A DNA stretch of 39,730 nt from Acidobacteriota bacterium (GTDB taxonomy: Bacteria; Acidobacteriota; Terriglobia; Acidiferrales; UBA7541): assembly GCA_003224145.1 (NCBI GenBank), contig QHYN01000243.1, positions 1 to 39,730 on the forward strand, written 5' to 3'. Every line of letters starts with the position of its first letter. Position 1 is the first letter of the stretch. The position numbers and the translations under genes were made by a program. The notes below the pieces were generated by a model. It was not told where the DNA came from. It searched no databases and saw only the letters and a list, made by a program, of their open reading frames with translations. Positions 1-9,800 of this stretch are shown here, piece by piece.

Positions 1-159
1 AAAAGAAGGATCAGAGCCTCGTCGCTCCGCGGCTTACAGGGCCGCTCCGTGACGGGCCAAAACGGTCAAGCAGCTAAAGGAAAAAAAAGAATGAACGTCG
101 TGCGGGCTGGATGCCGCGAGAACACTTCCGGCTTGCGGCTCAGGGAGAACTATTTTTCG

Positions 160-1100
160 CTTGACATCCCCTTATATAGGACTTCCGGATAGCCGACGTC
201 CATGATGAGTCTTCGTCAAGAGGGCAAAAGCTCTCCTGACGCGCTCGGGAGGAGCGCGTGAAACTGGTTTTTCGGGCCCTTCAGCTCGCGTTCGTGCCTC
301 TCGGCGTCGGTTCCCATGGTAAATAGAACCAGACATCCATTTACTGTCTCAGCCATGAATGGCCTACATAGAAGATTGAGTTAGTGATCTCCTGCCAGTC
401 TTGAAACAATCCGAAGGGAGCATCCGGAGCTTGCACTCCTTCGCCCAGTCGGCTACCAGCAAGACCTGGCAAGCCGCGCGCTGAAGAAAACCTCCTGATT
501 TCTCCACCGTCTACGCGGCGGTGCGGTTTTCTCTTTCTACTGTTAGAAATTCTTTTTGGCGTCGATCCACGGCGATCAAGTACGCCACCAGCTTGCGCGC
601 CACGGCGAGGGTCGCTCGGTTCGCGTTTCCTTTCTATCTCTCCCGGTCATACAGCAGCGCCAGCCCAGAACTCCGTCGCGGTGCCAACTTGGCCGCCTCG
701 ATCAGCACGCTCTGCAGATGCTTGTTGCGCTGCTTGGAAAGAGGGGTGCGCTTGATCCTGTTTGCCGAACTGTTCTCCGCGCCGCACAGCCCGCAGTAAC
801 TGATAGCCTTTTTTATCGACGAGAAACGCTTCACATCCCCAATTTCGAGCACCCAGGTCAGCGCCGTGACCGGGCCGACCGCTGGGATCCATCTGTCCAG
901 ATCGAATCGTGTTGCAGGAATCGCGCCTTCTGCGTGAATCTGACCACTTCCATCCTTCACGCAGTAGCTGATCCTTTTCTTGTGAACATCCAAGCCGATG
1001 TAATACATACTTTGCATGGGGGAGCCTCCTTGGTTGTCTCTGAATCAGCACGGTCGCTGAGTTCAGCTTTTGTACACCAAGCGCTCCTCCTGACTCATAC
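160..1100 (-). mobile_element. Defective IS110-family element (approximate limits)
   Basis: This stretch holds a degenerate IS110-type transposase gene (511-1017, minus) and about 350 bp of noncoding DNA downstream of it. No other gene is recognisable in 1-510. In the IS110/IS1111 group, elements lack ordinary terminal inverted repeats and carry a long noncoding end that encodes a guide (bridge/seek) RNA. The noncoding stretch at about 160-510 would fit that, but this is inference. The ends are not defined by repeats I can see, so the limits are approximate. The transposase has lost its centre and carries a stop, so the copy cannot move by itself. Confidence 0.5.
511..1017 (-). pseudogene. 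IS110-family transposase, internally deleted with a premature stop
   Basis: The N-terminus reads MYYIGLDVHKK, the start of the DEDD (RuvC-like) domain with its first catalytic Asp. After about 45 residues the protein jumps directly to IPAVGPVTALTW and FSSIKKAISYCGLCGAE, which belong to the C-terminal Transposase_20 domain. From memory of the family, about 200 residues are missing, including the rest of the catalytic domain. A TAG at about 634-636 interrupts the frame. The same frame then continues with KGNANRATLAVARKLVAYL, the family's usual C-terminus, to the stop at 511. Family recognition is by motif. Inactivity follows from the deletion and the stop. Confidence 0.8.
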
Positions 1101-1248
1101 ATTCAAACAATCTGTTCAGAATGTACCTTTACCACTGTCCGGCTTGGGCGCCCAATTCCCGCAAGCGGCTCACGGAATCGAGAACCCGTCGTCTTATATA
1201 TGGGTTTTCGATGCCTGCCCGGCAGTGTTCAAGAAGAAAGAGGCCACA

Positions 1249-1653
1249 ATGTTGGAAAAGGGCTATTTTGCCGCAGTTGTCGCCTGCATCCTATGGGTCT
1301 GTCCCATAACTCTTGCCCAGAACACCGCTGCTAGGACAGCGGAGGAGCTCGTTGGACTCTGGGGTAATGAGCAAATCCTCTCGCCGATGCTTCGTGGTGA
1401 ACTCACCATTGATGCCCGCGGCCCAACTTGGCGGGCCACCATCGGAGGGTTCAATGCCCCTGTTCAACATGAGAAGGATAGACTTGCCTTCACCCTCCCT
1501 GGCGGACAGGGTGAGTTTCGCGGCCAGATGAGTGTTCCGTCACACTGGGGTAGTATCCCATCCAGCGAGCGCTTGAGCCCTAGTCGCATCCCCTTGTCCG
1601 AAGCCACAGCGGGAAACTTCCCGCAACTCGTCTCTCACGAGTTGCCCGTATAA
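1249..1653 (+). pseudogene. Truncated secreted protein, N-terminal fragment
   Basis: The ATG at 1249 opens a 134-residue frame starting with a signal peptide (MLEKGYFAAVVACILWVCPITLAQ). The next part, about residues 25-95, contains LVGLWGNEQ, GELTIDARGPTWRA and LPGGQGEFRGQ. I associate these with the N-terminal domain of large secreted serine hydrolases (beta-lactamase-like) from Acidobacteria, but this is memory-based and not certain. Those proteins are several hundred residues long, whereas this one ends soon after GEFRGQ in sequence that looks out of frame. No catalytic SxxK region is present. A longer frame opening upstream at 556 runs antisense through the IS110 remnant and is not the start. 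Confidence 0.5.
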
Positions 1654-2178
1654 TCGGTGAGAAATGGAGCGCACGTGGCATTCGGACAAACGCCAGAGTG
1701 ACGGAAGATGAAGCCGACGAAGGTTCCGGCTTGACCGCCTTATGGAGGTGCGACCGTCGGATTGCGCAATGCTCGACCGCGAGTGTCTTCGCGTGGACGA
1801 CGCAGATGGCAAGTCTTATCAGTAAGGCGGTTGGCGGGTGGATGACGCGCAATATGTCCTTTGCGGAGCCGCAGCCGCATCCCCTGTCCTGGGTCCCTGG
1901 GAAAACACCTTTTGGGACCCCATCGCCATACGGCCGGTCCTTGGTACGTTGGACGTGGTATTCGTAGTGAATGCCAAGGCGAGCAAGCTGACATTCACCG
2001 ATGGAACTGCCGTCATAGACCTCGATGCGCTGTTGAAGCCTTGAAGCGTCCTGCGACAGTCCGCAGGGCCTCGAAGGAGGTTGCACTTGGCACAGTAGTG
2101 TCATCGAGAGCTTCGACTCCATGTTTTGCTTGCATCCCGCAAGCACTGGGAGTACAAGGATGTTAAGGGAGAGCACTC
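1654..2178 (+). other. Degenerate or intergenic stretch before the TPR gene
   Basis: No convincing gene spans this interval. Several short frames overlap on both strands with no clear winner. One plus frame from a GTG at 1838 to 2044 (68 codons) contains the protein-like stretch VVFVVNAKASKLTFTDGT and could be the tail of the gene broken at 1653, but I cannot assign it. Just before 2179 the sequence GGGAGAG is a good ribosome-binding site for the next gene. Confidence 0.35.
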
Positions 2179-3210
2179 ATGAAGTTCATCCGTGCCGGCT
2201 TACTTCTCGCGGCCCTCAGCACGGTGGCGATGCCGCTCTTCGCTCAGGACGATCCGTTCTCAAAGCCGGAGTCAAGCGGACCAGCGGACTGGACGGAAAG
2301 CCCCATCAAGCCGGAAATCGCAGGCTTCGTAAAATATCGCGGCTCTGGCGACATTCCGACTTCAATATCGGTTCGCCTGCAGACCACGTCGGGGGCATTT
2401 ATTCAGGAGACGCGCACAGGAAAACTCGGTGAGTTTTCCTTTCCGCGGGTCGCTTGTGGCGATTACGTCATTGCCGTAGACGCTGCGGGATACCGACCGG
2501 TCCGGATGCACGTGGAACATTCATTTATCCCCATGGAGCCCCTGCAGGTCTATCTGGTAAGGGCAGAGGGTGAGGCTTCCACAGCTGCGAGCGACGAGGG
2601 ATTGATTTGTCCGCCGGATGTGCCGGCCAAGGCTCGCAAGGAATATGAGAAAGGCCTGCAGGCTCTCACAGAGAAGAATGAGGTGGAAAGCATCGCGCAC
2701 CTCCAGAAAGCTGTGGACATCTATCCCACTTTCGAGCTCGCGTACATGCACCTGGGGTGGGTCTATTTCCGCCAGCGGAGCTTCCCACAAGCCCAGCAGG
2801 CGCTGGAAAAGGCAATTCAGATGAATCCGAAGAACGCCGTGACCCATGCGATCCTGGGCAACGTCCGGCGACAGGAGAATCAACTTCCCGAGGCCGTGCA
2901 GGAGCTTGAGCAATCGCTAAGTTTGGAAGAGGCTTCTTCGCGAACACATCAGGACTTGGGAGAGATTCTGCTCAAGCAAGGGAAAGTCAGTCAGGCCTAT
3001 CCCCATATTTTCAGGGCGCATCAATTGAACCCCGGCAATGCTTCAATTCATTTGGAGTATTACAACACCCTGATTCTGCGGAATGAGTATGCTCCAGCCG
3101 CGGCCGAGCTGGATGAATTCCTTCAACTGTTCCCAAAGCATGCTCTGGCCGCAAAGGTGCGTCAGCAGCGGGAAGACTTGCGCGCCAGGCTGGAGCAGGC
3201 GCGCCAATGA
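2179..3210 (+). CDS. Secreted protein with carboxypeptidase-regulatory domain and TPR repeats
   Basis: This 343-residue protein begins with a signal peptide (residues 1 to about 23, ending LFAQ). Residues about 37-125 form a beta-rich carboxypeptidase-regulatory-like (CarboxypepD_reg) domain, with GEFSFPRVACGDYVIAV and then AGYRPVR. Residues about 155-330 are tetratricopeptide repeats, for example EYEKGLQALTEKNEVESIAHL and HLGWVYFRQRSFPQAQQALE. The last 20 residues are basic and helical. It is probably an exported, periplasmic scaffold for protein-protein contact; the partner is unknown. The domain pairing is common in Acidobacteria. The gene is followed by, and converges on, the CRTAC1 gene with a 50-bp gap. 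GGGAGAG lies just upstream of the ATG and supports this start. Confidence 0.85.
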   Translation: MKFIRAGLLLAALSTVAMPLFAQDDPFSKPESSGPADWTESPIKPEIAGFVKYRGSGDIPTSISVRLQTTSGAFIQETRTGKLGEFSFPRVACGDYVIAVDAAGYRPVRMHVEHSFIPMEPLQVYLVRAEGEASTAASDEGLICPPDVPAKARKEYEKGLQALTEKNEVESIAHLQKAVDIYPTFELAYMHLGWVYFRQRSFPQAQQALEKAIQMNPKNAVTHAILGNVRRQENQLPEAVQELEQSLSLEEASSRTHQDLGEILLKQGKVSQAYPHIFRAHQLNPGNASIHLEYYNTLILRNEYAPAAAELDEFLQLFPKHALAAKVRQQREDLRARLEQARQ

Positions 3211-3260
3211 CGCGCGGCGAATAGTGCTGCTCCACTTTTGTGTGCACGAATTAGAGAGCG

Positions 3261-4994
3261 CTAATACTTCGGAATGGCTTTTGGCACGTCGAGCACGAGA
3301 ATGCCCTGCCCTTCCGTGATCCTGAGAAACTGATCCGCTCGCAGGTCCTCAGATTTCTCCACCAGGCCGCTCGGCCATCGGACTTCGAGAGATTGAATGC
3401 GCGTTTCCTGGCCGAGTCCAAAGTGCAGGCGGATGTCGTTGTTGGACATGAAACTGCCGCCGCTTCTGACTTCCGCAGTTTGAACCAGACGACCGGCGGT
3501 GATACGCACGCGCGCCCCGATCGCATCGCGGTTACTCTTCGTGCCTACTAGCCGCAAGGTGACCCAATGTTTCCTGTTCCCGCCGTCGTTGCGAAGCAGC
3601 GTCGGCCGATCGTTTAAATTCACGATGAGGATGTCCATGTCGCCGTCATTATCGCAATCGCCGAAGGCGACTCCGCGGCTGGACTTTTCGATCAGCACTC
3701 CGCCCCCGATCTCGTCGGTGACATCACGAAAATGCCCGTCTCCCTGGTTGTGAAATAACTGCTTGCGCTCCAGGAATTTGGAGCCCAGAGCATACTGATC
3801 AATCTGCGGATAGATATGGCCGTTGGCCACGAAAAGATCGAGGAACCCGCCATTGGCAAGGTCCACGAAGCCAGTTCCCCAGCCCATGTAGGGCAGCGAA
3901 GGACCTGCTAGCCCGGTTGGGTAACTCACGTCGCGAAATGTGGCTTTTCCGCCGTTCTCGTACAGCGTGTTATAGTCTTGGGAAAAATTCGTAACGAAAA
4001 TGGCAAAGTTTCCATCGTGCTTATAATCACCGACATCCACGCCCATGCCCGCTTGAGCCGCCCCGGCTTCACTCAGGGCTGCGCCGGCTTCCAAGCCTAT
4101 TTCAGTGAACGTACCGTCCTTGTTGTTGCGGAAGAGAAAATTCGGGGTGGAGTCATTGGCCACATAAATATCGGGCCAGCCATTGTTGTCCAAATCGCTG
4201 AAAACAACACCGAGCCCATAATAGCCGGGGTCGTGAATGCCGGCCTGTTCGGTCACATCGCTGAACATGCCGTTGCGATTGTTGTGCAGAAGCACGTCCG
4301 GCTCGCCGCGCAACCCACGCGGTCCACACAGTACATCCATTCCCATGTATTGACAGAAGGAACCCTGGCTGGGTCTTGGCGTCTTCTCTGGATCAAAGGC
4401 AACATAGCGCGCTACGTATAGATCAACGTAACCGTCGCGGTCGTAGTCGCCGAACGCGCAGCCCGTGCTCCAGCCCGTGACGCCCGCCCCCGCTGCGGCA
4501 CTCACGTTCGTGAACGTGCCGTCGCCATTGTTCCGGAACAAGTGGCTCGAGCCAAAGCCGGTGATGTACACGTCCTCCGTTCCATTGTTGTCGTAATCGG
4601 CCACACAGACACCCATTCCCCACCCGCGCGCCAGAAGACCGCTCTTCGCCGTCACGTCCGTGAAAGTGCCATCACCGTTGTTCTTGTAGAGCGTGGCGAT
4701 GGGGTCGCCTCCCGTCTTCAGGTGTTCCAGCGTTGCTCCGTTGACGACGAGCAGGTCCATGAGCCCATCGTTGTTGTAGTCGAACCAAGCTGCTCCGTTG
4801 CCCACCACCTCCAGCAGGAAGTCCTTCTTCTGCTCGCCGGAAACATTGAGCACCGTGACACCGGCGGCCTGAGCAACGTCCGTCAGGCGAATCCCAATGG
4901 ACTCCTGTGTGGGCACCAACTCCGGGAGAACGGTGCCTGCCAGAACACAAGTCAACACCAATACAAGAACGATGGCTTTCACGCGGGACATCAT
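3261..4994 (-). CDS. CRTAC1-family secreted protein (FG-GAP/VCBS repeats plus ASPIC/UnbV domain)
   Basis: This 577-residue protein has an N-terminal signal peptide (MMSRVKAIVLVLVLTCVLAG). At least seven beta-propeller blades follow with calcium-loop motifs: DYNNDGLMD, DYDNNGTED, DYDRDGYVD, DLDNNGWPD, DYKHDGNFA, DLANGGFLD and DCDNDGDMD. The last ~80 residues form the ASPIC/UnbV domain (HWVTLRLVG, IGARVRI, SGGSFMSNNDIRLHFGLG, EVRWPSG). It is probably an exported or surface integrin-like propeller; no enzymatic role is established. In Acidobacteria such proteins often sit beside or are fused to TPR proteins, and here TPR genes flank it on both sides. It is divergent from the 5099 gene, with a 104-bp shared upstream region. 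The start could equally be the second Met. Confidence 0.9.
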   Translation of the reverse strand: MMSRVKAIVLVLVLTCVLAGTVLPELVPTQESIGIRLTDVAQAAGVTVLNVSGEQKKDFLLEVVGNGAAWFDYNNDGLMDLLVVNGATLEHLKTGGDPIATLYKNNGDGTFTDVTAKSGLLARGWGMGVCVADYDNNGTEDVYITGFGSSHLFRNNGDGTFTNVSAAAGAGVTGWSTGCAFGDYDRDGYVDLYVARYVAFDPEKTPRPSQGSFCQYMGMDVLCGPRGLRGEPDVLLHNNRNGMFSDVTEQAGIHDPGYYGLGVVFSDLDNNGWPDIYVANDSTPNFLFRNNKDGTFTEIGLEAGAALSEAGAAQAGMGVDVGDYKHDGNFAIFVTNFSQDYNTLYENGGKATFRDVSYPTGLAGPSLPYMGWGTGFVDLANGGFLDLFVANGHIYPQIDQYALGSKFLERKQLFHNQGDGHFRDVTDEIGGGVLIEKSSRGVAFGDCDNDGDMDILIVNLNDRPTLLRNDGGNRKHWVTLRLVGTKSNRDAIGARVRITAGRLVQTAEVRSGGSFMSNNDIRLHFGLGQETRIQSLEVRWPSGLVEKSEDLRADQFLRITEGQGILVLDVPKAIPKY

Positions 4995-5039
4995 CTTGCC
5001 GGAGGGGCGAGGACTGGTCGGACCGAGACCATTTTTCTG

Positions 5040-5055
5040 TTCTCGCGTGCGAGAA
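5040..5055. promoter_or_regulatory. Perfect inverted repeat between divergent genes
   Basis: TTCTCGC-GT-GCGAGAA is a perfect 7-2-7 inverted repeat in the 104-bp gap between the divergent CRTAC1 (start 4994) and TPR (start 5099) genes. Its size and position suit a dimeric regulator's operator. No regulator is identified and a chance hairpin is possible. Confidence 0.35.
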
Positions 5056-5098
5056 TGCAGTAGAGAATACCAATATTCAGGGCCTACGAAACACCGAA

Positions 5099-6766
5099 AT
5101 GTTTTTCAAGCGAATCCACCTGGGTGCCGAGCGGTCTCCTTTCGAGGGGAACGTGGTTCCTGGCCTGGTTACTGGCAGCCCAGCCAGGCGACCGGCCGCG
5201 ACACTTCTGGCTTGTTTCCTTCTGTCCACGCAGGCATTGTCCGGCCAGGAGCCGAGCTGGCCGGAGCTGATGGCTGCGGCTCAAGCTGCATACCAGCGGG
5301 CAGACTATGCCCGGGCCGAACGGCTTTTTGTCTCAGCCCTCAAGCAGACAGAAGAGCTTGGTAACACCAGTCCAAAAGTGGCAACGACTCTAAACAACCT
5401 GGCGGAGCTTTATCGCACGCAACGGCGCTACGCCGAAGCCGAACCTCTGTACCTGCGAGCGTTGTCCATCCTGAATGCCGCCGGAGGTCTGGATCAACTC
5501 GAAGCGGCCACGGTCCAGAATAATCTCGCGTTCCTCTATCACGAACAAATGCGATACGCTCAAGCCGAACCGCTCTTTCGGCACACGCTCGAGACTCGTG
5601 AGAAGTTCCTGGGTCCCGAAAACCCCGAAGTCGCCACGACTCTGAACAATTTAGCCGAACTCTTGCGCGCTCTCCATCGCTACCCCGAAGCCGAAACAAG
5701 TTACAGGAGAGCACTGGCCTTGCGGGAGAAGGCTTTCGGCCCGGAGCACCCGAAGGTAGCCGTCTTGCTTAACAACCTGGCCATGCTCTGCCTCGACCAG
5801 GGCCGATATACAGAAGCCCAGCCCTTGCTCGAGCGGGCTCTGGCGATCCGCAGGAGAAGCCTGGGTCCAGAACATCCCGACGTCGCCACCACCCTGAACA
5901 ATCTTGGCGAACTCAGGCGCGCTGAGAACCAGCTTGCCGAGGCCGAGGGCTTCTACAAGCAGGCGCTTTTGATTCGAGAAAAGTCATTCGGCCAGAAAAA
6001 TCCCGAAGTGGCCACGATTCTCCACAATCTCGGTGTTCTCTACCAGGATGAAGGGCGTTATGCCCAGGCGGAGCCGTTGCTACAGCGCGCGATGGAACTG
6101 CGCATCGCTGCACTCGGCGAGGACGATCCTAAAGTGGGGGCGGCCCAGAGAAGTTTAGGGGAGCTCTATCAGTTCCAGGGGCGCTATTCGGAAGCCGAGC
6201 CACTCCTGAAGCGCTCGCTCGCGATTCAGGAGCGAGTCGTGGGAACGGACAGCATTGTCTTGGCCAGGGTTCTGGACGCGCTGGCGCTCACCTATCAGTT
6301 CGAGGGCCGCTATCCGGAGGCGGAGTCCTTTCTGAACCGGCTCCTGCAGATTCGCGAAAGGGCCACCGGGGAAGAGCATGAGGACATAGCCAAGACGCTG
6401 AACAGCCTGGCGGGAATTTATCGGCTCGAAGGGCACCCCGCGCAAGCCGAGCCGGTCTATCGGCGCCTACTCCTCTTGCAGGAACGGATTCTGGGTCTCA
6501 AGCACCAGAAGGTCGTCGCGACGCTGGACATACTCGCTGGGGTTACGTTGGAGCAGGGGAAATTCGCCGACGCAGATACGTTCTTTGAGGAGGCCCTCAG
6601 CATCCGCAGGGAGACACTCGGCGCGGATCACCGGGAAGTTGCGAGCGCCCTCGAAACTTATGCGTCGCTGCTGCGGAAGGCGAAGAGGCTAGAGAAAGCA
6701 GAAGAATTGGAAGCGAAAGCCCATTCCATCCGCACCAACTCTGCCGGGCAATCACCGAAGCAGTGA
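5099..6766 (+). CDS. Kinesin-light-chain-like TPR protein, exported
   Basis: From the ATG at 5099 this is a 555-residue protein. An upstream in-frame start at 4907 would overlap the divergent gene and adds no recognisable sequence, so it is rejected. Residues about 30-55 include a hydrophobic stretch (ATLLACFLLSTQALSGQ) consistent with a signal peptide after a long N-region. The remainder is about eleven TPRs with the 42-residue spacing of the TPR_10/TPR_12 (kinesin light chain) type, recurring as VATTLNNLAELYR, YAEAEPLYLRAL and REKxLGPEHPxVA. No catalytic domain is visible. It is likely a periplasmic or envelope-associated interaction scaffold. The binding partner is unknown; neighbouring genes suggest the same envelope cluster. 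Confidence 0.85.
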   Translation: MFFKRIHLGAERSPFEGNVVPGLVTGSPARRPAATLLACFLLSTQALSGQEPSWPELMAAAQAAYQRADYARAERLFVSALKQTEELGNTSPKVATTLNNLAELYRTQRRYAEAEPLYLRALSILNAAGGLDQLEAATVQNNLAFLYHEQMRYAQAEPLFRHTLETREKFLGPENPEVATTLNNLAELLRALHRYPEAETSYRRALALREKAFGPEHPKVAVLLNNLAMLCLDQGRYTEAQPLLERALAIRRRSLGPEHPDVATTLNNLGELRRAENQLAEAEGFYKQALLIREKSFGQKNPEVATILHNLGVLYQDEGRYAQAEPLLQRAMELRIAALGEDDPKVGAAQRSLGELYQFQGRYSEAEPLLKRSLAIQERVVGTDSIVLARVLDALALTYQFEGRYPEAESFLNRLLQIRERATGEEHEDIAKTLNSLAGIYRLEGHPAQAEPVYRRLLLLQERILGLKHQKVVATLDILAGVTLEQGKFADADTFFEEALSIRRETLGADHREVASALETYASLLRKAKRLEKAEELEAKAHSIRTNSAGQSPKQ

Positions 6767-6814
6767 GCGACGCTCGAGCTCGGCTTCTGACTGCTTACCT
6801 CTTGCTGTCGCCTC

Positions 6815-6850
6815 AAAAAAGAAAGCGGGCTGGCTCTGCAGCCAGCCCGC
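6815..6850 (-). terminator. Rho-independent terminator of the Oar-like receptor gene
   Basis: Read on the minus strand, an 11-bp perfect GC-rich stem (GCGGGCTGGCT and its complement) with a 4-nt loop at 6825-6850 is followed by TTTCTTTTTT. It lies 26 bp beyond the stop of the receptor gene at 6876. Confidence 0.85.
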
Positions 6851-6875
6851 CGTCAAAGGTTGTTGCTATCCCGGT

Positions 6876-9800
6876 TTAGAACTCAACCCGGAAGCCGATC
6901 TGGATAAATCGGGGGTTGTTCCGCGTTGAGTTGATGACGCCGAACGTTGACAGATCCGTCGCGTCAGTCCCCGGATCGTTGAATATCGGGTGGTTGAAGG
7001 CATTCAGGAAATCCGCTGTCAGGCCAATGGCCACTCTCTCTGTGACTTTCGTCATTTTACCCACGGAGAGGTCTACTTGCCAGCTCGGCAAGCCGCGGAT
7101 TGCGCCGAAGCCGAACCTGTGGTCCTGGGAGATCAGCGGGTAGCGGAACATGCTGGAGACCGTTTCGGGGTTTGCGAACAGGTTCATGTCCCCGGTAGTC
7201 CCCACGCCATTCGACCCGGTCACGCCAATGTGCCTCGAGGCACCGGGGTTCTTGAAGCTGCTGTTGGGAAGGTTGCAATTGATCTGGGGATTCTCTGTGC
7301 CGTAGTCGAACCCTCCGAAGACGCACAGCGGGAAGCCGCTTGCGTAAGTCCAAATGCCGGCCCAGTGCCACCCTCCGATGATCTTGTTCACCACCGCGTT
7401 GTTGCCGCCAAAGCGCTGGCCTTTCCCGAGAGGCAGCTCGTGGTACCAGTGGAAGTTGATGACGTGGTGGCGATCGAAGACCGAGGGTCCACGATCCCAT
7501 TCCGGACGGAACGGCGAGGTCGCGCTGAACTGCGTGTTCTCCTGATTGATCCCGAAGATATCAATCGAATGACTGTACGTATAATTGGCATCAAAGGTTA
7601 TGCCATGCGACATGCGCTTGTGGATGGAGACGAACCCGGCATGGTAGTCCGATGTGCCATGGTGAGTCGTCAGGTTGTTGACGAGCACCTGGATGTTGTC
7701 AAGGGGCTGCTGCCCATTCTTGAAGCGCAGAATGTTTATGCCTGTGCCGGGGGTATTCATGATGCTCCAAAGGTCGCCGGTGCCCGCCTCGAAGTTGAAC
7801 TGATCGGCCAGGTAGGCCGTTACGCTGGAGAAACCGCTGCAGGTGGCATTTACAGCGCAGGCGGCCCCGGCCATGTTCTCGAACCAGGGCTCGGGAGTGA
7901 TCGCCCCTCCGGCACGGACCTCCTGAGCAAGGCCGTCAAACGCGACACCCAGGCTCTGTCCGGATGTCGGATCCTTAAACATGAACGGAGTGGCATTCAT
8001 GTCCGCGTTCTGGACAAGGTCACGTCCGAGCCGTCCCACGTAGCCGACTTCCACGAGCAAGTTCCGCGGCAGCTCGCGCTGCACGGTGAGGTCAAAGCTG
8101 TGGGAGTAGCCCAGGGTGAACCCGGGATCGATCATGAAGGAACGGGTCTCGCCGTAGGGCGCCGAGACCGCAAAGGGGATGCTCGCCGCCTGCACGGGTT
8201 GTGCGCTCGGCAAGATATTGCTTCCGTCCCCGTCAAACCCGAGGCGGAATGAATTGGCCGGAGTGCTGCCGCCGGAGCAGGTTCCGTTTCCGATGGGCGG
8301 TGGGGCCTGCGGCCCGCGGCAACCCTGGATCTGGCCAAGGCCCACGCCCAGGAGCGGCGTCATAACCAGGCCAACGCCGTTCATGCGGGCATGTGTTACC
8401 GACCAACCGCCGCGAAGAACGAGCTTGCCGTTCCCGAGGCCGTGGAGGGAAGAACCTGGATGCCAGGCGAACGCCAGCCGCGGCCCAACGTTGTTCCAGT
8501 CAATGTGATTCACGACGTACGTGTTACCGGCCACGTGGCGCACGGGAGAGAAGGCGATGTCCGGGTTAAGGATCTGGCCATTCAACGCTGCCGCCTCGCG
8601 CGCTTGAAAGAGAGTGGTCAGGTCCACGGGCAGGCCGCTGTCTGCAAAAATAGGAACCATCTGCCGGCCTAGTTCTTCCGTGGGGGGTTTCTGCACCTGA
8701 TAGGTGAGGCCCAAGGTGAGAGTGAGTGAAGGCCTTACGCGCCAAATATCTTGGCTATAGCCCTCGACGGCATGGATGTGGACTTGGGCCCGGAGCGGCG
8801 TGCCGAGCGGCAGCGGATTCAGGTCACCGTCACGCGCCAGGAGCTGTGCCGACCTGTCTGGGATCCCCATCAGGGCGGCGTAGAAGTTGTTCCACTTGCT
8901 TCGATCGCCTGAGGAAGCGATGCAATTGGTGGATACGATTGCGCCGTTCGCCGGATCCCCATTGCAATTGGGCGGACGGAAGGTGGACGCGACGGTGAAG
9001 AAACTCCCCGCGTTCAGGTAGAAAATAGGCCCAAGGGCCAGCCCGCCGGTCACCTTGTCGGTGCGCTGGTGATAGATATTCTCAAACCGGTAGCTGCCGC
9101 CGAACTGCCACGTATGGCGGCCCTTGATGTAGGTCAGGTTTTCGGAAGCGAAGGTGTCTTTGCCATTCCAAACGCGCGAACGCGCGTTCTGGGTGTCAAT
9201 ATTGTACGGGTCGGCGAACTTCGTGCTCGAAGTGGCACCGGTACCCTCGCCCGCGAGCGACAGCGCAGCGGCTGTGCCCGAAACCTGTGGTAAGGGCGGC
9301 CTGGTGGCCCACTCCCACCAGTGCCGGTACCATGAGACGTGGGTCTCGCTTAGCAGCCTAGGGGTGATCTGGCCGATGAGGCCGGCGACATAGTAGCGCG
9401 GCTGGAGCGGATTTATGCGCGTCGAGCAAGGTGCGCTGCAGCCGCTGATGCCGACGATGTCAATCTGCTGGGTGCCGGGCTGGAAGTAGTATTGGTAGCG
9501 TCCGCTGCCAAAAAAGTTCCATCTGTCGTTGATCTTGTAATCCACGCGTGCGACAGCAAATTCTTGCCGGATGCCATTGGCGGCGTTAGCCCGGTAGCCA
9601 ACAGTGTTCAGACCGTCTCCCAAGGCTACGCCTGTGACCTGTCCCGGGAGTTGGGCCATATCCGCCAATGTCACAGGGCTCGCGCCGCGGCCCTGCGGTT
9701 CGCACGTGGCAAGCCCCGTCGAACTACAGAAGGAAGCGATCGGCCCATTCGCCGGATTGAAGTTGTACTGGACATTGTTACCACCCAAGCACGCGAAAGT

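Noticed and set aside
556-1653. Long plus-strand frame of 365 codons
   Set aside because: Its first 230 codons run antisense through the IS110 transposase remnant; only the part from 1249 looks like protein.
4907-5098. Upstream extension of the kinesin-light-chain-like TPR gene
   Set aside because: It overlaps the start of the divergent CRTAC1 gene and adds no recognisable sequence; the ATG at 5099 is a better start.
6990-8252. 420-codon plus-strand frame inside the Oar-like receptor
   Set aside because: Antisense shadow of a gene with clear domains, promoter and terminator.
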